Assembly: GCF_030816715.1 (NCBI RefSeq)
Contig: NZ_JAUSYH010000001.1
Location: 6,758,001 to 6,822,000, forward strand
Direction: 5' to 3'
DNA: 64,000 nt
Source: Streptomyces achromogenes
Lineage (GTDB): Bacteria > Actinomycetota > Actinomycetes > Streptomycetales > Streptomycetaceae
Below the pieces are notes generated by a model. That model saw nothing but the letters and a program-made list of their open reading frames with translations, made no database searches and was not told where the DNA came from. A program made the position numbers and the translations under genes. The first letter of the stretch is position 1. Every line of letters begins with the position of its first letter. Shown here one piece after another: positions 36,303 to 45,760 of the stretch.

Positions 36303-37715
36303 ATGAGACGTGCGTACGCGACCCTGCTCGCCCTCTGTCTGGCGCTGATCGGCGCTCTCGCCTCGGCGGGACCCGCCCAGGCGGCGCCCGTGTCGATCGC
36401 CAACGGCACGCAGTTCAAGGACACCTCGGGCAATCCCCTGCACGCTCATGGCGGCGGGATCCTCAAAGTCGGCTCCTACTACTACTGGTTCGGCGAGGAC
36501 CGTAACGCCGACAACACGTTCCGGTACGTGGACGCCTACCGTTCCACCGACCTGAAGAACTGGGAGTTCCGCAACCACGTGCTGACCCAGTCGAGCGCGT
36601 CCGAACTGGCCACCGCCAACATCGAACGTCCGAAGGTGGTCTACAACGCCTCCACCGGCAAGTTCGTGATGTGGATGCACAAGGAGAACGGGACGGACTA
36701 CAGCGAGGCGCGTGCCGCCGTCGCCGTGTCGGACACCGTCGACGGCGACTACGCCTGGCAGGGCAGTTTCCGGCCGCTCGGCCAGCACATGTCGCGCGAC
36801 ATCACGCTCTTCGTGGACAGCGACGGCGCCGGGTACATGGTCTCTGCTGCGCGCGAGAACTACGACCTGCAGATCTACCGGCTGACCGCCGACTACACCG
36901 GTATCGCAAGCCTTGTCGCCGACCCCTGGCACAACGGCCACCGCGAGGCGCCGGCGCTGTTCAAGCGGAACGGCGTCTACTTCATGCTCACCTCGGGCGC
37001 CACCGGCTGGAACCCCAACCAGCAGCAGTACGCCACGGCCACCTCACTCGCCGGCCCCTGGACGGCCATGGCGAACGTCGGCGACGCGACGACGTACGGC
37101 TCGCAGACCGCGTACGTCCTTCCCGTCCAGGGGAGCTCGGGTACCTCCTACCTGTATCTGGGCGACCGGTGGGGCGACTCCTTCGGCGGCACCGTCAACG
37201 ACTCCCGCTACGTCTGGCTGCCGCTGGCCTTCCCCACGTCCACCTCGCTGTCGATGTCATGGACCCCCGAGGTGACGGTCGACACCGCCACCGGGACGGT
37301 CACGGGCACGAGCGCCGGCTACAACACGCTCGTCGCCCGGCACAGCGGCAGGTGTGCGGACGTCACCAGCCAGTCGCTCTGGGCGGGAGCCCAGATCAAG
37401 CAGTACGACTGCAACGGCGGCAACAACCAGAAATACTGGTTCAAGTCGGTCGGAAGCGGTTACTACCAGTTGGTCGTCCGCAGCAGTTCCCTGTGCGTGC
37501 GGGAGAACGCGGGCACGGTGAGCCAGGAGGACTGCAACTCCTCGGCCACCGCTCAGCAGTGGTCGCTGACGACCTCGGGCAGCTACGTGAACATCACGTC
37601 GCGCGCGAGCGGAAAATGCCTGGACGTGAACGGCGCGTCCACCGCCAACTCCGCCGCGATCATCACGTACACATGCAACGGAGGTACCAACCAGCAGTGG
37701 ACACGCGGTTCTTGA
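36303..37715 (+). CDS. Secreted GH43 exo-beta-1,3-galactanase-like enzyme with CBM13
   Basis: 470 aa. The Sec signal MRRAYATLLALCLALIGALA ends near AQAA. The catalytic five-bladed propeller begins IANGTQFKDTSGNPLHAHGG and WFGEDRNADNTFRYVDAYRS; this opening resembles GH43 subfamily 24 exo-galactanases. From about residue 340 a ricin-type beta-trefoil (CBM13) has three QxW units (NQKYW, AQQWS, NQQWT). It would release galactose from galactan side chains. It is convergent with the PL4 gene (7-base gap) in the rhamnogalacturonan cluster. The specificity is inferred. Confidence 0.85.
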   Translation: MRRAYATLLALCLALIGALASAGPAQAAPVSIANGTQFKDTSGNPLHAHGGGILKVGSYYYWFGEDRNADNTFRYVDAYRSTDLKNWEFRNHVLTQSSASELATANIERPKVVYNASTGKFVMWMHKENGTDYSEARAAVAVSDTVDGDYAWQGSFRPLGQHMSRDITLFVDSDGAGYMVSAARENYDLQIYRLTADYTGIASLVADPWHNGHREAPALFKRNGVYFMLTSGATGWNPNQQQYATATSLAGPWTAMANVGDATTYGSQTAYVLPVQGSSGTSYLYLGDRWGDSFGGTVNDSRYVWLPLAFPTSTSLSMSWTPEVTVDTATGTVTGTSAGYNTLVARHSGRCADVTSQSLWAGAQIKQYDCNGGNNQKYWFKSVGSGYYQLVVRSSSLCVRENAGTVSQEDCNSSATAQQWSLTTSGSYVNITSRASGKCLDVNGASTANSAAIITYTCNGGTNQQWTRGS

Positions 37716-37722
37716 TGTCCCA

Positions 37723-39402
37723 TCACACCAGCAGGTCGATCGCGTCGATCGATGTGCCCGCGCTCAGATAGGACGTCGTCCCGGACCCGCTCACCACGTT
37801 GATCTTCAGCACGTTGTACTGGCCGGTGTCCGTGAGCCAGGCGCTCGCGGGGACGTTGTAGGTGAACGTGTGGTTGTTGCCCCGGTAGGACCCGTTCGTC
37901 AGGGACCGGGTGCTCGGCTGGGTGGGCGGGGACGGCACGGCGGAGGTCCAGGCGTCGTTCACGACGACCTGCGGCCGGCCGTTGGCGTAGGCCGTCGTCA
38001 CGCCGATGCGCAGGGTGTGTGCGGCGGCGGCCTGGGCGGCGGTCAGCTTGAAGTACACGAGCAGGCCGCTGTTGACGTCCTTCCAGAGGTAGCAGGGGAA
38101 CGCCGACGTCTCGGTGCCGCTGCCGATGACGACGTTGCCGGTCCACGCGGAGGCGCGGACGTCCGACGGGTGCGCGTACGTCATGAGGTCGGCGTTCTTG
38201 AAGCCGCTCGGTGTGCCGGTCCAGTCGTTGATCCGCCAGATCGCGCTCGCGTTGCTCGGATCGTTCGAGGACGGGACGGCGAACGAGTTCAGTGTGGTCG
38301 TCGCGCCCGCGCTCACCGTCACCTGCGTGGTGTACACGGCCAGCTCGCTCTTGTGGACGGTGAGTGTGTACGTCCCGGGGAGTACCCCGGTGATCGAGAA
38401 GTAGCCGTCGGACGCTCGCGCCGAACCCCAGTACTGCGCCGTCGGGTTGGCCAGGCCGACCGTGTAGGCGTGGGCGGTGTTCCGCCCTGTGATGCCCACC
38501 CCCGCGACCCGGCCGCGACCGCCGGCGCCGACGTACCCGGCGATGCCGAGCGAGTCCGCCCACGAGGTGGTCAGCGTTCCCGGGAACAGCGAGGAGGAGG
38601 GGGCGCCGCCGTCCGTGAAGGCGATCACGTAGGGGCCCTGGAGACCGAAACGCTGCGCCTCCGTCTGGTTCTGGCCGTAGTAGAGGATCTCGTACAGGCC
38701 GCCGCCGTCGGCGCTCTGATGACGCAGGAGAGAGCGGTAGAAAGGGCCTCCGGAGGCTTTCTCGTGGTTGCTGCGCACGATCCACAGGCCGACCCCGCCG
38801 GCGGACCAGCCGATGTAGTCGTAGTCCATGACGCGCCGTTTGGAGTAGTGCTTGGAGCGGGTCTGGCCGTCGGACTTCGCGAAGACGTCGGAGGCCTCGA
38901 TGGTGCTGGTCGTGTACGTGTACGAGTCCGGCTCGTCGTTGAGGAACAGGCCTGGCTTGACCCGCACGATGTAACGGGTCGCCGAAACGGACGTGTCCGC
39001 CTTGTCGGTCCACAGGTAGACGTTGTTCTCGCCGCTGCGAGCCGCGTAGTAGTGCCGGAGCGTGCCGTGCGTGACGGAGATCAGAATCGTCGAGCCGGAC
39101 CGCGCGATCGTCACGGTGGAGCTGCCGAGGCCCGACTCGATGTGCGAGTTCATGCCGCCGTAGCCCTGATACTCGGTGCCCCGGTAGACCAGGGAGGTCA
39201 GGTCGCCGGTCGTCTTGCTGACCTTGAAGACGAGGGCGGCGCCGGTGTCGACGACGTAGTGCGAGCCGTCGTCGGTGTAGCCGAAGGCCGCTGCGGCGGC
39301 CGGGACGGCGAGCGGCCCGGCGAGGGCGGCGGAGCCGGCGGCGGCCGCGGCTCCGAGGACGAAGGTGCGGCGTCGGACCGGGTGGTTCGCGGATCCGGAC
39401 AT
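37723..39402 (-). CDS. Secreted rhamnogalacturonan lyase (PL4)
   Basis: 559 aa. The N-terminus HPVRRRTFVLGAAAAAGSAA carries a twin-Arg (Tat) signal. The catalytic domain (about 40-330) includes YRGTEYQGYGGMNSHIESGL and SKHYSKRRVMDYDYIGWSAG. An FnIII-like domain (GSARASDGYFSITGVLPGTY) and a C-terminal carbohydrate-binding-like domain ending in LSAGTSIDAIDLLV follow. This order is typical of PL4 rhamnogalacturonan endolyases, which cleave the RG-I backbone by beta-elimination. GAAGGAGG precedes the ATG. Operators lie in the divergent gap with the acetylesterase gene. Confidence 0.9.
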   Translation of the reverse strand: MSGSANHPVRRRTFVLGAAAAAGSAALAGPLAVPAAAAAFGYTDDGSHYVVDTGAALVFKVSKTTGDLTSLVYRGTEYQGYGGMNSHIESGLGSSTVTIARSGSTILISVTHGTLRHYYAARSGENNVYLWTDKADTSVSATRYIVRVKPGLFLNDEPDSYTYTTSTIEASDVFAKSDGQTRSKHYSKRRVMDYDYIGWSAGGVGLWIVRSNHEKASGGPFYRSLLRHQSADGGGLYEILYYGQNQTEAQRFGLQGPYVIAFTDGGAPSSSLFPGTLTTSWADSLGIAGYVGAGGRGRVAGVGITGRNTAHAYTVGLANPTAQYWGSARASDGYFSITGVLPGTYTLTVHKSELAVYTTQVTVSAGATTTLNSFAVPSSNDPSNASAIWRINDWTGTPSGFKNADLMTYAHPSDVRASAWTGNVVIGSGTETSAFPCYLWKDVNSGLLVYFKLTAAQAAAAHTLRIGVTTAYANGRPQVVVNDAWTSAVPSPPTQPSTRSLTNGSYRGNNHTFTYNVPASAWLTDTGQYNVLKINVVSGSGTTSYLSAGTSIDAIDLLV

Positions 39403-39470
39403 GGGGGGGGTGCCTCCTTCGGGAGGTGGGGGGTGCGGGTGTCTGAGAGGGTGACAGTTGAATCGATTTC

Positions 39471-39486
39471 GCGAAAGGGCTTTCGC
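39471..39486. promoter_or_regulatory. Operator-like palindrome GCGAAAGGGCTTTCGC
   Basis: Seven-base arms surround a two-base centre. It lies 69 bases upstream of the PL4 start, on the PL4 side of the divergent promoter region. Confidence 0.65.
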
Positions 39487-39528
39487 TCCTGGGAAGTCGG
39501 CAGTTCCACGAAATTTGCGCCAGGTCTA

Positions 39529-39540
39529 GAAAGCGCTTGC
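39529..39540. promoter_or_regulatory. LacI-type operator GAAAGCGCTTGC
   Basis: Identical 12-mer to the site before the LacI gene and to two sites upstream of the sugar ABC transporter. It lies 54 bases before the CE12 start. With the 39471 palindrome it forms a pair 56 bases apart. Confidence 0.68.
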
Positions 39541-39594
39541 CAGAGGCGGTACGGTCCAGCCGCCAACCCCTGTGTCATGACGGAGGAGCCGCAA

Positions 39595-40641
39595 GTGAGA
39601 CGTTTCAACACCGCCGTGCTGGCGGCGCTGACCTTGGCCGCCGGCCTGACGGCCGTGCCGGCCGCCCATGCCCACGGCGGTCGCGCCCCCCTCGGCATCG
39701 ACAACTGCACCGCCACCGCCTGCCACTTCGACCTCGCACCGGGCGTCTATGACGTGAAGGTCGTTCTCGGCGGCAGCGTCGCGTCCGGCACCAGCGTCAC
39801 CGGGGAGACCCGGCGAGCCCTGCTTCCCGAGACCGCCGTCCCCGCGGGCGAACGCGTCGTCCGCGGCTTCACCGTCGACGTCCGCACCCCCGAGGGGGAG
39901 CCCACGGGCCCCGCGGGAACCGCCGGCCTGGACCTGGTCCTCGGCGGGTCCGCTCCGGCACTGGCGGACATCCGGGTCACCCCCGCCCGCCACGCCCGGC
40001 AGATCTTCCTCGTCGGCGACTCCACCGTCTGCGACCAGCCTGCCGAGCCGTACACGGGATGGGGCCAGCAACTGCCTCAGTATCTGCGGCAAGGCGTTTC
40101 CGTCGCCAACTACGCGGACTCGGGGGAGAGTACGGTCACCTATCTGGGGAACCCGCAGCTCTGGGACACGGTCCGGCCGCTGATCCGCCACGGCGACCTC
40201 GTCCTGGTGCAGCTCGCCCACAACGACAAGACGACCGACGAGGCGACGTACCGCGCGAACCTCGAGACACTGGTGGCGGGAGTGAGGGAGAAGGGCGGTC
40301 GGCCGGTCCTGGTGACCCCCATCGTGCGCCGCTGGTTCAACACCGACGGCACGTTGAACAACGGAACAGCTCTGCTGGTCAACGGACTCGGCGTCGACCA
40401 CCCCGCGGTCATCCGCTCGGTCGCCGCCGCACAGCACGTCCCGCTGATCGACCTCACCGCCAGGACCAAGACGGTGGTGGAGTCCCTCGGCGTCGAGGGC
40501 TCCAAGGCGCTCTACCTGTACAACGAGAAACGGGACAACACGCACACCTCCGTGCACGGGGCCACCGTCTACGCGGGCCTGGTGCGCGACGAACTCCTCG
40601 CCCGGCATCTGGTGCCGAAGGGCTCCGTGCGGGTGGGATGA
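39595..40641 (+). CDS. Secreted rhamnogalacturonan acetylesterase (CE12, SGNH hydrolase)
   Basis: 348 aa from the GTG at 39595, chosen because GGAGGAG sits six bases upstream; a longer open frame far upstream is antisense to PL4. Signal peptide: VRRFNTAVLAALTLAAGLTA. An N-terminal beta domain precedes the SGNH core: block I FLVGDSTVCDQPAEPYTGWG, block III VQLAHNDKTTD, and the catalytic His region DNTHTSVHGATVYAGLV. It removes acetyl groups from RG-I so that the lyase can act. It is divergent from PL4. Confidence 0.9.
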   Translation: MRRFNTAVLAALTLAAGLTAVPAAHAHGGRAPLGIDNCTATACHFDLAPGVYDVKVVLGGSVASGTSVTGETRRALLPETAVPAGERVVRGFTVDVRTPEGEPTGPAGTAGLDLVLGGSAPALADIRVTPARHARQIFLVGDSTVCDQPAEPYTGWGQQLPQYLRQGVSVANYADSGESTVTYLGNPQLWDTVRPLIRHGDLVLVQLAHNDKTTDEATYRANLETLVAGVREKGGRPVLVTPIVRRWFNTDGTLNNGTALLVNGLGVDHPAVIRSVAAAQHVPLIDLTARTKTVVESLGVEGSKALYLYNEKRDNTHTSVHGATVYAGLVRDELLARHLVPKGSVRVG

Positions 40642-40644
40642 ACG

Positions 40645-40682
40645 CCTGGGGGCGCCCCGACCGGAACCGGGACGCCCCCAGG
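40645..40682 (+). terminator. Hairpin after the CE12 gene
   Basis: Perfect 10-bp arms CCTGGGGGCG and CGCCCCCAGG start three bases after the stop codon. No T run. It may attenuate rather than abolish read-through into the DUF2264 gene 50 bases on. Confidence 0.65.
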
Positions 40683-40731
40683 TCCTGACATCCCCAGGCC
40701 CGGACCCGGCCGAGAAGGAAAGAAACAGCAC

Positions 40732-42624
40732 ATGCACCTGCCCCCGCCCGACCTCGCCCGCAGCCCCCGCACGGGATACACCCGCGCCCACTGGGAGACG
40801 GCAGCCGACGCCCTGCTCGCCGCGGTGGAGCCGTACGCCACCGAAGATCGCGCTCTCTACCACTTCCCCGGCAGCCGGCAGAGCTGGTCCGGCCGGCTCT
40901 CCGACGGCCTGGAGGGATACGCGCGCACGTTGCTGCTCGCCGCGTTCCGCCGGGACGAGACCGCGCTGGAACGTTACGCGAGCGGTCTAGCGGCCGGCGT
41001 CCGCGGCGTCTGGCCCCGCATCGAGGACCGTGGGCAGCCCCTCGTCGAGGCCGCGTCCATCGCCCTCGCGCTGCGGCTGACCCGCCCGATGCTCTGGGAC
41101 CGGCTCGACGACTCCACTCGGCAACGCACGGCGGCCTGGCTCGGTGACGCTCTCACCGCGGAACCCTGGCCCTGCAACTGGGAGCTGTTTCCCGTCACGG
41201 TAGGCGGTTTCCTGGAGTCGGTCGGCCATGAGCCGGAGGCTTCCCGCAAGGCGATCGACCGAGGCCTCGAGCGCATCGAGCAGTGGTATGTCGGCGACGG
41301 CTGGTACACCGACGGCCCCGGCCGGGCCTTCGACTACTACAACGGCTGGGCCATGCACCTCTACCCGGTCCTGCACGCCTGGCTGGCCGACGACAGCGAC
41401 CTGTCGGCCCGCTACGGAGACCGGCTGACGACGCATCTCGCCGACTACGCCCGCCTGTTCGGCGGCGACGGCGCCCCGATGCACCAGGGGCGCTCCCTCA
41501 CCTACCGCTTCGCCACCACCGCGCCCCTGTGGCTGGGCGCGCTGACCGGCCACACTCCGCTGGCCCCCGGCGAGACCCGCCGCCTCGCCTCAGGGGCGCT
41601 CAGGTACTTCCTGGAACGGGACGCGGTCGACGCACACGGACTGCTGACCCTCGGCTGGCACGGTCCCGACGAGTCGGTCCTGCAGGGCTACTCGGGCCCG
41701 GCTTCCCCCTACTGGGCGAGCAAGGGTTTCCTCGGCCTGCTCCTGCCGCCGGAACACGAGGTGTGGACGGCTCAGGAGGAAGCGGGGCCGGCCGAACGGG
41801 AAGACGCGGTCACACCGCTTGCCGCACCCAACTGGCTCATTCAGTCGACCGGTTCGGACGGGCTGGTCCGGCTGCACAACCACGGCAGCGAGGACGTCCG
41901 TTACGACCCCTACTACACGCGTTTCGCGTACTCCACCGTCACCAGGCCGCTGGGCTCGCCGCCGGACAACGCCGTCACGGTCGGCGGCGACCCGCACCGG
42001 GAGGGCATCGTCCCGCTCGGGACGGGACAGGGCTGGGCGGCTTCCCGGCACCTGCGGAGCTCCGGCGTCGAGGTCACGAGCCTGGTGGTCGCCGACGGCG
42101 CCGTGGAGGTGCGCGCCCATCTGGTCGCGGGCGCCGCCCCGGGCACGGAAGTCCTCCTCACGGGCTGGGCCACGACGAAGGGCGGGGCGGAGCGGGCCGA
42201 ACTGCTGCCCGTGCACGGGCTCACGGGGCACGTGGCGTCGGCGGGCGTGGTGGACGAGGCTCTGGCGGGCGTGGTGGACGAGGGCCCCGCGACGCTGTTC
42301 GTCGCGCTGGCCCGGCTCACCGCGGAGCCCGACCCGCTGCCACTCCAGGACCTCGCGGCCGTAGAGGTGCGCAGGACGCCGGCCGCCGACGACGCTCACG
42401 GGGCGTACGACCTGAGCGTCCGCTGGCGGACAGGTCCGGAGCGCCGCTTCCGCTTCCTGGCGCCCGCGGCCGGCCCCACCGAGGTGGCCGATGCCGACGG
42501 CGCGCGCGAGAACGCCGCGCCGGACGAGGTCGCGACCTCGTCGGGTGCATCCACGGCTTCCGCAGGGGTCCCGGTGTCACACGAGCGATCCGCAGCGCCG
42601 TCGTGGTCGGTGAAGCCCCGGTGA
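40732..42624 (+). CDS. DUF2264 domain protein
   Basis: 630 aa, ATG with GAAGGAA upstream, no signal peptide. Family features are RSPRTGYTRAHWETAADALL, GDGWYTDGPGRAFDYYNGWA and MHQGRSLTYRFATTAPLWLG, an alpha/alpha-barrel-like N-terminal half resembling unsaturated-glycuronyl hydrolases, with a beta-rich C-terminal half. DUF2264 genes often sit in pectin and rhamnogalacturonan loci. A cytoplasmic role on lyase products is a reasonable but unproven inference. It lies directly behind CE12. Confidence 0.85.
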   Translation: MHLPPPDLARSPRTGYTRAHWETAADALLAAVEPYATEDRALYHFPGSRQSWSGRLSDGLEGYARTLLLAAFRRDETALERYASGLAAGVRGVWPRIEDRGQPLVEAASIALALRLTRPMLWDRLDDSTRQRTAAWLGDALTAEPWPCNWELFPVTVGGFLESVGHEPEASRKAIDRGLERIEQWYVGDGWYTDGPGRAFDYYNGWAMHLYPVLHAWLADDSDLSARYGDRLTTHLADYARLFGGDGAPMHQGRSLTYRFATTAPLWLGALTGHTPLAPGETRRLASGALRYFLERDAVDAHGLLTLGWHGPDESVLQGYSGPASPYWASKGFLGLLLPPEHEVWTAQEEAGPAEREDAVTPLAAPNWLIQSTGSDGLVRLHNHGSEDVRYDPYYTRFAYSTVTRPLGSPPDNAVTVGGDPHREGIVPLGTGQGWAASRHLRSSGVEVTSLVVADGAVEVRAHLVAGAAPGTEVLLTGWATTKGGAERAELLPVHGLTGHVASAGVVDEALAGVVDEGPATLFVALARLTAEPDPLPLQDLAAVEVRRTPAADDAHGAYDLSVRWRTGPERRFRFLAPAAGPTEVADADGARENAAPDEVATSSGASTASAGVPVSHERSAAPSWSVKPR

Positions 42625-42860
42625 GTGCCGTCCCGTAGGCCGGCGTCACCGGGGGCACGCCCAGGTCAGCGACCCGTCTCTGAGGACCGCGAGGTCGCCG
42701 GGGACACGGGCGCTGCAGCGGCGGTGAGGAAGACGGCCTTGCCGGGGCCCGAGTCGCGGTTCTCGAGGAGGGCGAGCGCGACCTGGTGCGTGCTCGTCCT
42801 CGTCACCAGACCGCGTAAATCGTGTTGCTGTGCGTAAGCGGTGTCGAGAAGAATCCGCGC

Positions 42861-43235
42861 ATGACTTCTGCCATACGGCATGTGACGATCGCCTGTTCCG
42901 ACGCCTACGCCCTCGGCAGCTTCTGGTCCGAGGTACTCGGCCAGCCGCTCCACGAGGACGACAAGCCCGGCGACGAGGAGGCCCTCATCGAAGGGGCGGG
43001 CGTGCTCTTCGTCACCGTCCCGGAGACCAAGACCCAGAGGAACCGGATCCACGTCGACCTTCAGCCGCAGGACCGCACCCGCGATGAGGAGGTGGAGCGC
43101 CTGCTCGGCCTCGGCGCCACGCTGTTCGACGACCGTCGCACACCCGACGGCAAGGGGTGGGTGGTCCTCAGGGACCCGGAGGGCAACGAGTTCTGCGTGG
43201 AGCGCAGCGCGCGGGAGCGTGACAGCGCCGGCTGA
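42861..43235 (+). CDS. VOC family (glyoxalase-like) protein
   Basis: 124 aa from the ATG at 42861. IRHVTIACSDAYALGSFWSE and WVVLRDPEGNEFCVERSA are the two beta-alpha-beta units of the family. It resembles the actinobacterial glyoxalase_6 type of unknown substrate. It is not related to the VOC protein at 27975 beyond the fold. Confidence 0.85.
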   Translation: MTSAIRHVTIACSDAYALGSFWSEVLGQPLHEDDKPGDEEALIEGAGVLFVTVPETKTQRNRIHVDLQPQDRTRDEEVERLLGLGATLFDDRRTPDGKGWVVLRDPEGNEFCVERSARERDSAG

Positions 43236-43533
43236 CACGCCGGCTGGCACGTCGCTCGGCTCGTCGACGGCGGCGGGCAGAGAGCCGGACGGTGGGGCAG
43301 CGCCGGGGCCGCCGCGGCCGCCGAACCCGGGCGGCTGTGAGGCTCGGTGCCGTTAGGGCGGGGCGGCGTCGGAGGGACGCCGCGCGGGCCGGACAGGTGA
43401 GCGCCGGGAGCGCTCGCAGGCGAGGTGCGCACACGCGCGGTGTCGTGTGTGGGGGCAAGAGCCGTCGGGCCGCCGCCGTTCGGCGGCGACGGTTCGGCGG
43501 TGGCCGCAACGACCCGCCTCTAGCGTGCGTCGT

Positions 43534-44331
43534 ATGCGTGCACCCAGAGCGACCTCCGGGTCGGCCTCCTTCGCGGACCTTCATCGCACCGACGCTCCCC
43601 TCCTTCTGCCCAACGCCTGGGACCACGCCTCCGCGACCGCCATGGCGGGGCTGGGCTTCCGGGCGATCGGCACGACGAGTCTGGCCGTGGCCGCGGCGGC
43701 AGGACTGCCCGACGGCGCTTCCGCAACCCGCGACGAGACACTCCGACTGGCTCTGACACTGGGGTCACAGCCGTTTCTCCTGAGCGTCGACGCCGAAAAC
43801 GGATTCAGCGACGATCCGGACGAGGTGGCGGAGCTGGCGCGGCAGCTTGCGGCCGTGGGGGCGGTGGGCGTCAACCTGGAGGACGGCCTGGGCCCGGCGG
43901 ACCGGCACATGGCCAAGATCGCCGCCGTCAAGGCGGCCGTGCCCGGCCTGTTCGTCAACGCCCGCACGGACACGTACTGGCTGGGCGAGCACAGCACAAC
44001 GGAGACGCCCGCCCGCCTCGAGGCCTACCAACAGGCCGGGGCCGACGGCGTGTTCGTCCCCGGGCTGACCGACGCGGGCGAGATCGCCGCGCTCGTCGAA
44101 CGACTCGACGTGCCCCTCAACATCCTCTACTCACCGGCCGGCCCCACCGTCCCGCACCTCACCGACCTCGGTGTGAGCCGCATCAGTTTCGGCTCGCTTC
44201 TCTACCGGCGCGCTCTGGGCGCGGCGCTGGAGGCCGTCGACGACATCCGTGGAGGACGTACTCCTCGCGGCCGCACGCCGACCTACCAGGAGGTGGAGAG
44301 CCTCGGCAGCGACACGGCCCGCCATGTCTGA
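43534..44331 (+). CDS. Isocitrate lyase/PEP mutase family protein
   Basis: 265 aa from the ATG at 43534, probably leaderless. LLPNAWDHASATAMAGLGFR, LLSVDAENGFSDDPDEV, GAVGVNLEDGLGPADRH and LFVNARTDTYWLGEH are successive barrel strands with the Asp and Glu metal ligands. The usual lyase Cys loop (KKCGH) is absent, as in many oxaloacetate-decarboxylase or phosphonate-type members. It probably cleaves or forms a C-C or C-P bond in a 2-oxo acid; substrate unknown. Confidence 0.87.
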   Translation: MRAPRATSGSASFADLHRTDAPLLLPNAWDHASATAMAGLGFRAIGTTSLAVAAAAGLPDGASATRDETLRLALTLGSQPFLLSVDAENGFSDDPDEVAELARQLAAVGAVGVNLEDGLGPADRHMAKIAAVKAAVPGLFVNARTDTYWLGEHSTTETPARLEAYQQAGADGVFVPGLTDAGEIAALVERLDVPLNILYSPAGPTVPHLTDLGVSRISFGSLLYRRALGAALEAVDDIRGGRTPRGRTPTYQEVESLGSDTARHV

Positions 44332-44474
44332 CGCGGTGGCGTCGCTCGGCCGTCGAGTCGAAAGACGCCGTCGGGCGAGATGCGTCGACCGGCTCGACGA
44401 GTGCGGTGCGTCGACAGGCGTGGTGTGCCGACGGACGCCCTCGACGGCTGTCGTCCCGCTCCGTCGTCGGGGCG

Positions 44475-45074
44475 TCATCCCCGACGGTCGGCCGTCTCTC
44501 GCGGCCAGTGCGTGAGGGCCGCGTGCAGGGCGTCGATCGCCTTGTCCCACGACTTCCGTACGTCCCGGGGCGCACCGAAGCCGCCACCGGCCTCCAGCAT
44601 GCAGTACCCGTGGAACGTGCTGCGCAACAGGCGGACGGCGTCGGTGAGGTCGGGCTCCTCGAGACCGTATCCCCGAAGCATGCCGTAGGTGATCTCGGCG
44701 GTGCGGCGCAGGGCGGGGGAGTCCGCGGTCAGTTCCCGGTCCCGTTCCCGGTCGATACGCGTCTGCGTGGCGGCGTACCTGCCCGGGTGCCGCAGGGCGT
44801 ACTCCCGGTAGGCCCCCGCGAAGGCGACCAGTGCGTCCTTGCCCGCGAGCCCCACGACGGCGGAGCCGATCTCGTCGATCATCTCGCCGCCGACGAACAG
44901 CGCGAGTCTGGTCCGCAGCTCCCCGAGGTTCCTGACGTGCGAGTAGAGGCTCGCGTCCCTGACACCGAAGCGCCGGGCCAGTGCCGAGATGCTGACGTGG
45001 TCGAAGCCGACCTCGTCGGCCAGTTCGGCGGCGGCTTCGACGAGGCGGTCGGTGGTGAGGCCGACTCTTGGCAT
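44475..45074 (-). CDS. TetR family transcriptional regulator
   Basis: 199 aa from the ATG at 45074; the long upstream frame is spurious. The helix-turn-helix is VSISALARRFGVRDASLYSH, followed by VRNLGELRTRLALF. The C-terminal ligand domain ends FHGYCMLEAGGGFGAPRDVR, the TetR_C_33-like type. The palindrome at 45114 is a likely autoregulatory site. The gene is convergent with the PEP-mutase-like gene. Confidence 0.88.
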   Translation of the reverse strand: MPRVGLTTDRLVEAAAELADEVGFDHVSISALARRFGVRDASLYSHVRNLGELRTRLALFVGGEMIDEIGSAVVGLAGKDALVAFAGAYREYALRHPGRYAATQTRIDRERDRELTADSPALRRTAEITYGMLRGYGLEEPDLTDAVRLLRSTFHGYCMLEAGGGFGAPRDVRKSWDKAIDALHAALTHWPRETADRRG

Positions 45075-45391
45075 GGGCAACCGCCTTGTGCGCGTCCGGA
45101 ACCGGGGTGTCGGCGAAATCCTAAGGGTTTCGCAGGTGGGACGCGGGAGGGTGTGGGACGGAGCGAACAATCGACCCGTACCTGTACCGCAGCAGCTGCA
45201 GGGCACTCTGATATCGTGCCGCGACGCATGCGGGGGGCCGGTGTGCAGCAGGGCGCGGGGGACGAGGACTGCGGAAACCGGGTTCGCGACGGGACGCGGT
45301 TTCCGGCGCTTGATCCTCACCTTCGCTGAATTCTCCAAATCCCCGATGCCGAGAACTCGGAGAATCCGGACAACCGTTTCCAGGGGTGGGG
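45075..45391. other. Divergent intergenic region with nested inverted repeats
   Basis: 317 bases with no convincing gene. Besides the TetR-type site, it has ATTCTCC (45330-45336) and GGAGAAT (45359-45365) as 7-base inverted arms, enclosing the small palindrome CCGAGAACTCGG (45349-45360). These may belong to the promoter of the downstream plus-strand genes. Confidence 0.4.
45114..45132. promoter_or_regulatory. Candidate TetR operator
   Basis: CGAAATCC-TAA-GGGTTTCG is an 8-bp inverted repeat with one mismatch, 40 bases upstream of the TetR start, the usual place for autoregulation. Confidence 0.5.
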
Positions 45392-45760
45392 ATGTTGCGT
45401 GCGTCGCTGACGTCGGCGTGGGTGACCGTGTTGCTCTGTGCCGTGTGTGTGTCCGGGTGCTCGATCGAGGGGGACCGGCGCTCCGGGGCCGACGCAGGAG
45501 AGGGGCCCGGAAGAACGACGGAGTCCGCCGCGCGCCTCCTGGCTGCCGGCCGGGCGCGTCGCACTCCGTCCCGCAGAATCCCCACCACGGGCCGCACCCC
45601 CCGCCGGCTCCCCCGCGTCCTTCCCCCACGCCGGAACGGACCTCCGCCGAATGGCGGCCCGGCGACCCCGTCGGGGCGACGCATGCGCCACATTCCTGAA
45701 ACGACTCGAAGGCAGAAGAAAGAAAGAAGGTGCGCACTCCGTGGTCGGCAAACCCTCTGA
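45392..45760 (+). CDS. Possible small lipoprotein, doubtful
   Basis: 122 aa. The start MLRASLTSAWVTVLLCAVCV leads into a lipobox-like VSGC (Cys23), which looks genuine. The second half is Arg/Pro-rich and reads like an out-of-frame high-GC sequence, so there may be a frameshift or the gene may be a relic. It overlaps the start of the next gene by 20 bases in another frame. Confidence 0.3.
   Translation: MLRASLTSAWVTVLLCAVCVSGCSIEGDRRSGADAGEGPGRTTESAARLLAAGRARRTPSRRIPTTGRTPRRLPRVLPPRRNGPPPNGGPATPSGRRMRHIPETTRRQKKERRCALRGRQTL

Noticed and set aside
37870..39594. N-terminal extension of the CE12 frame
   Set aside because: This stretch is antisense to the PL4 gene. The signal peptide and GGAGGAG ribosome binding site fix the start at the GTG at 39595.
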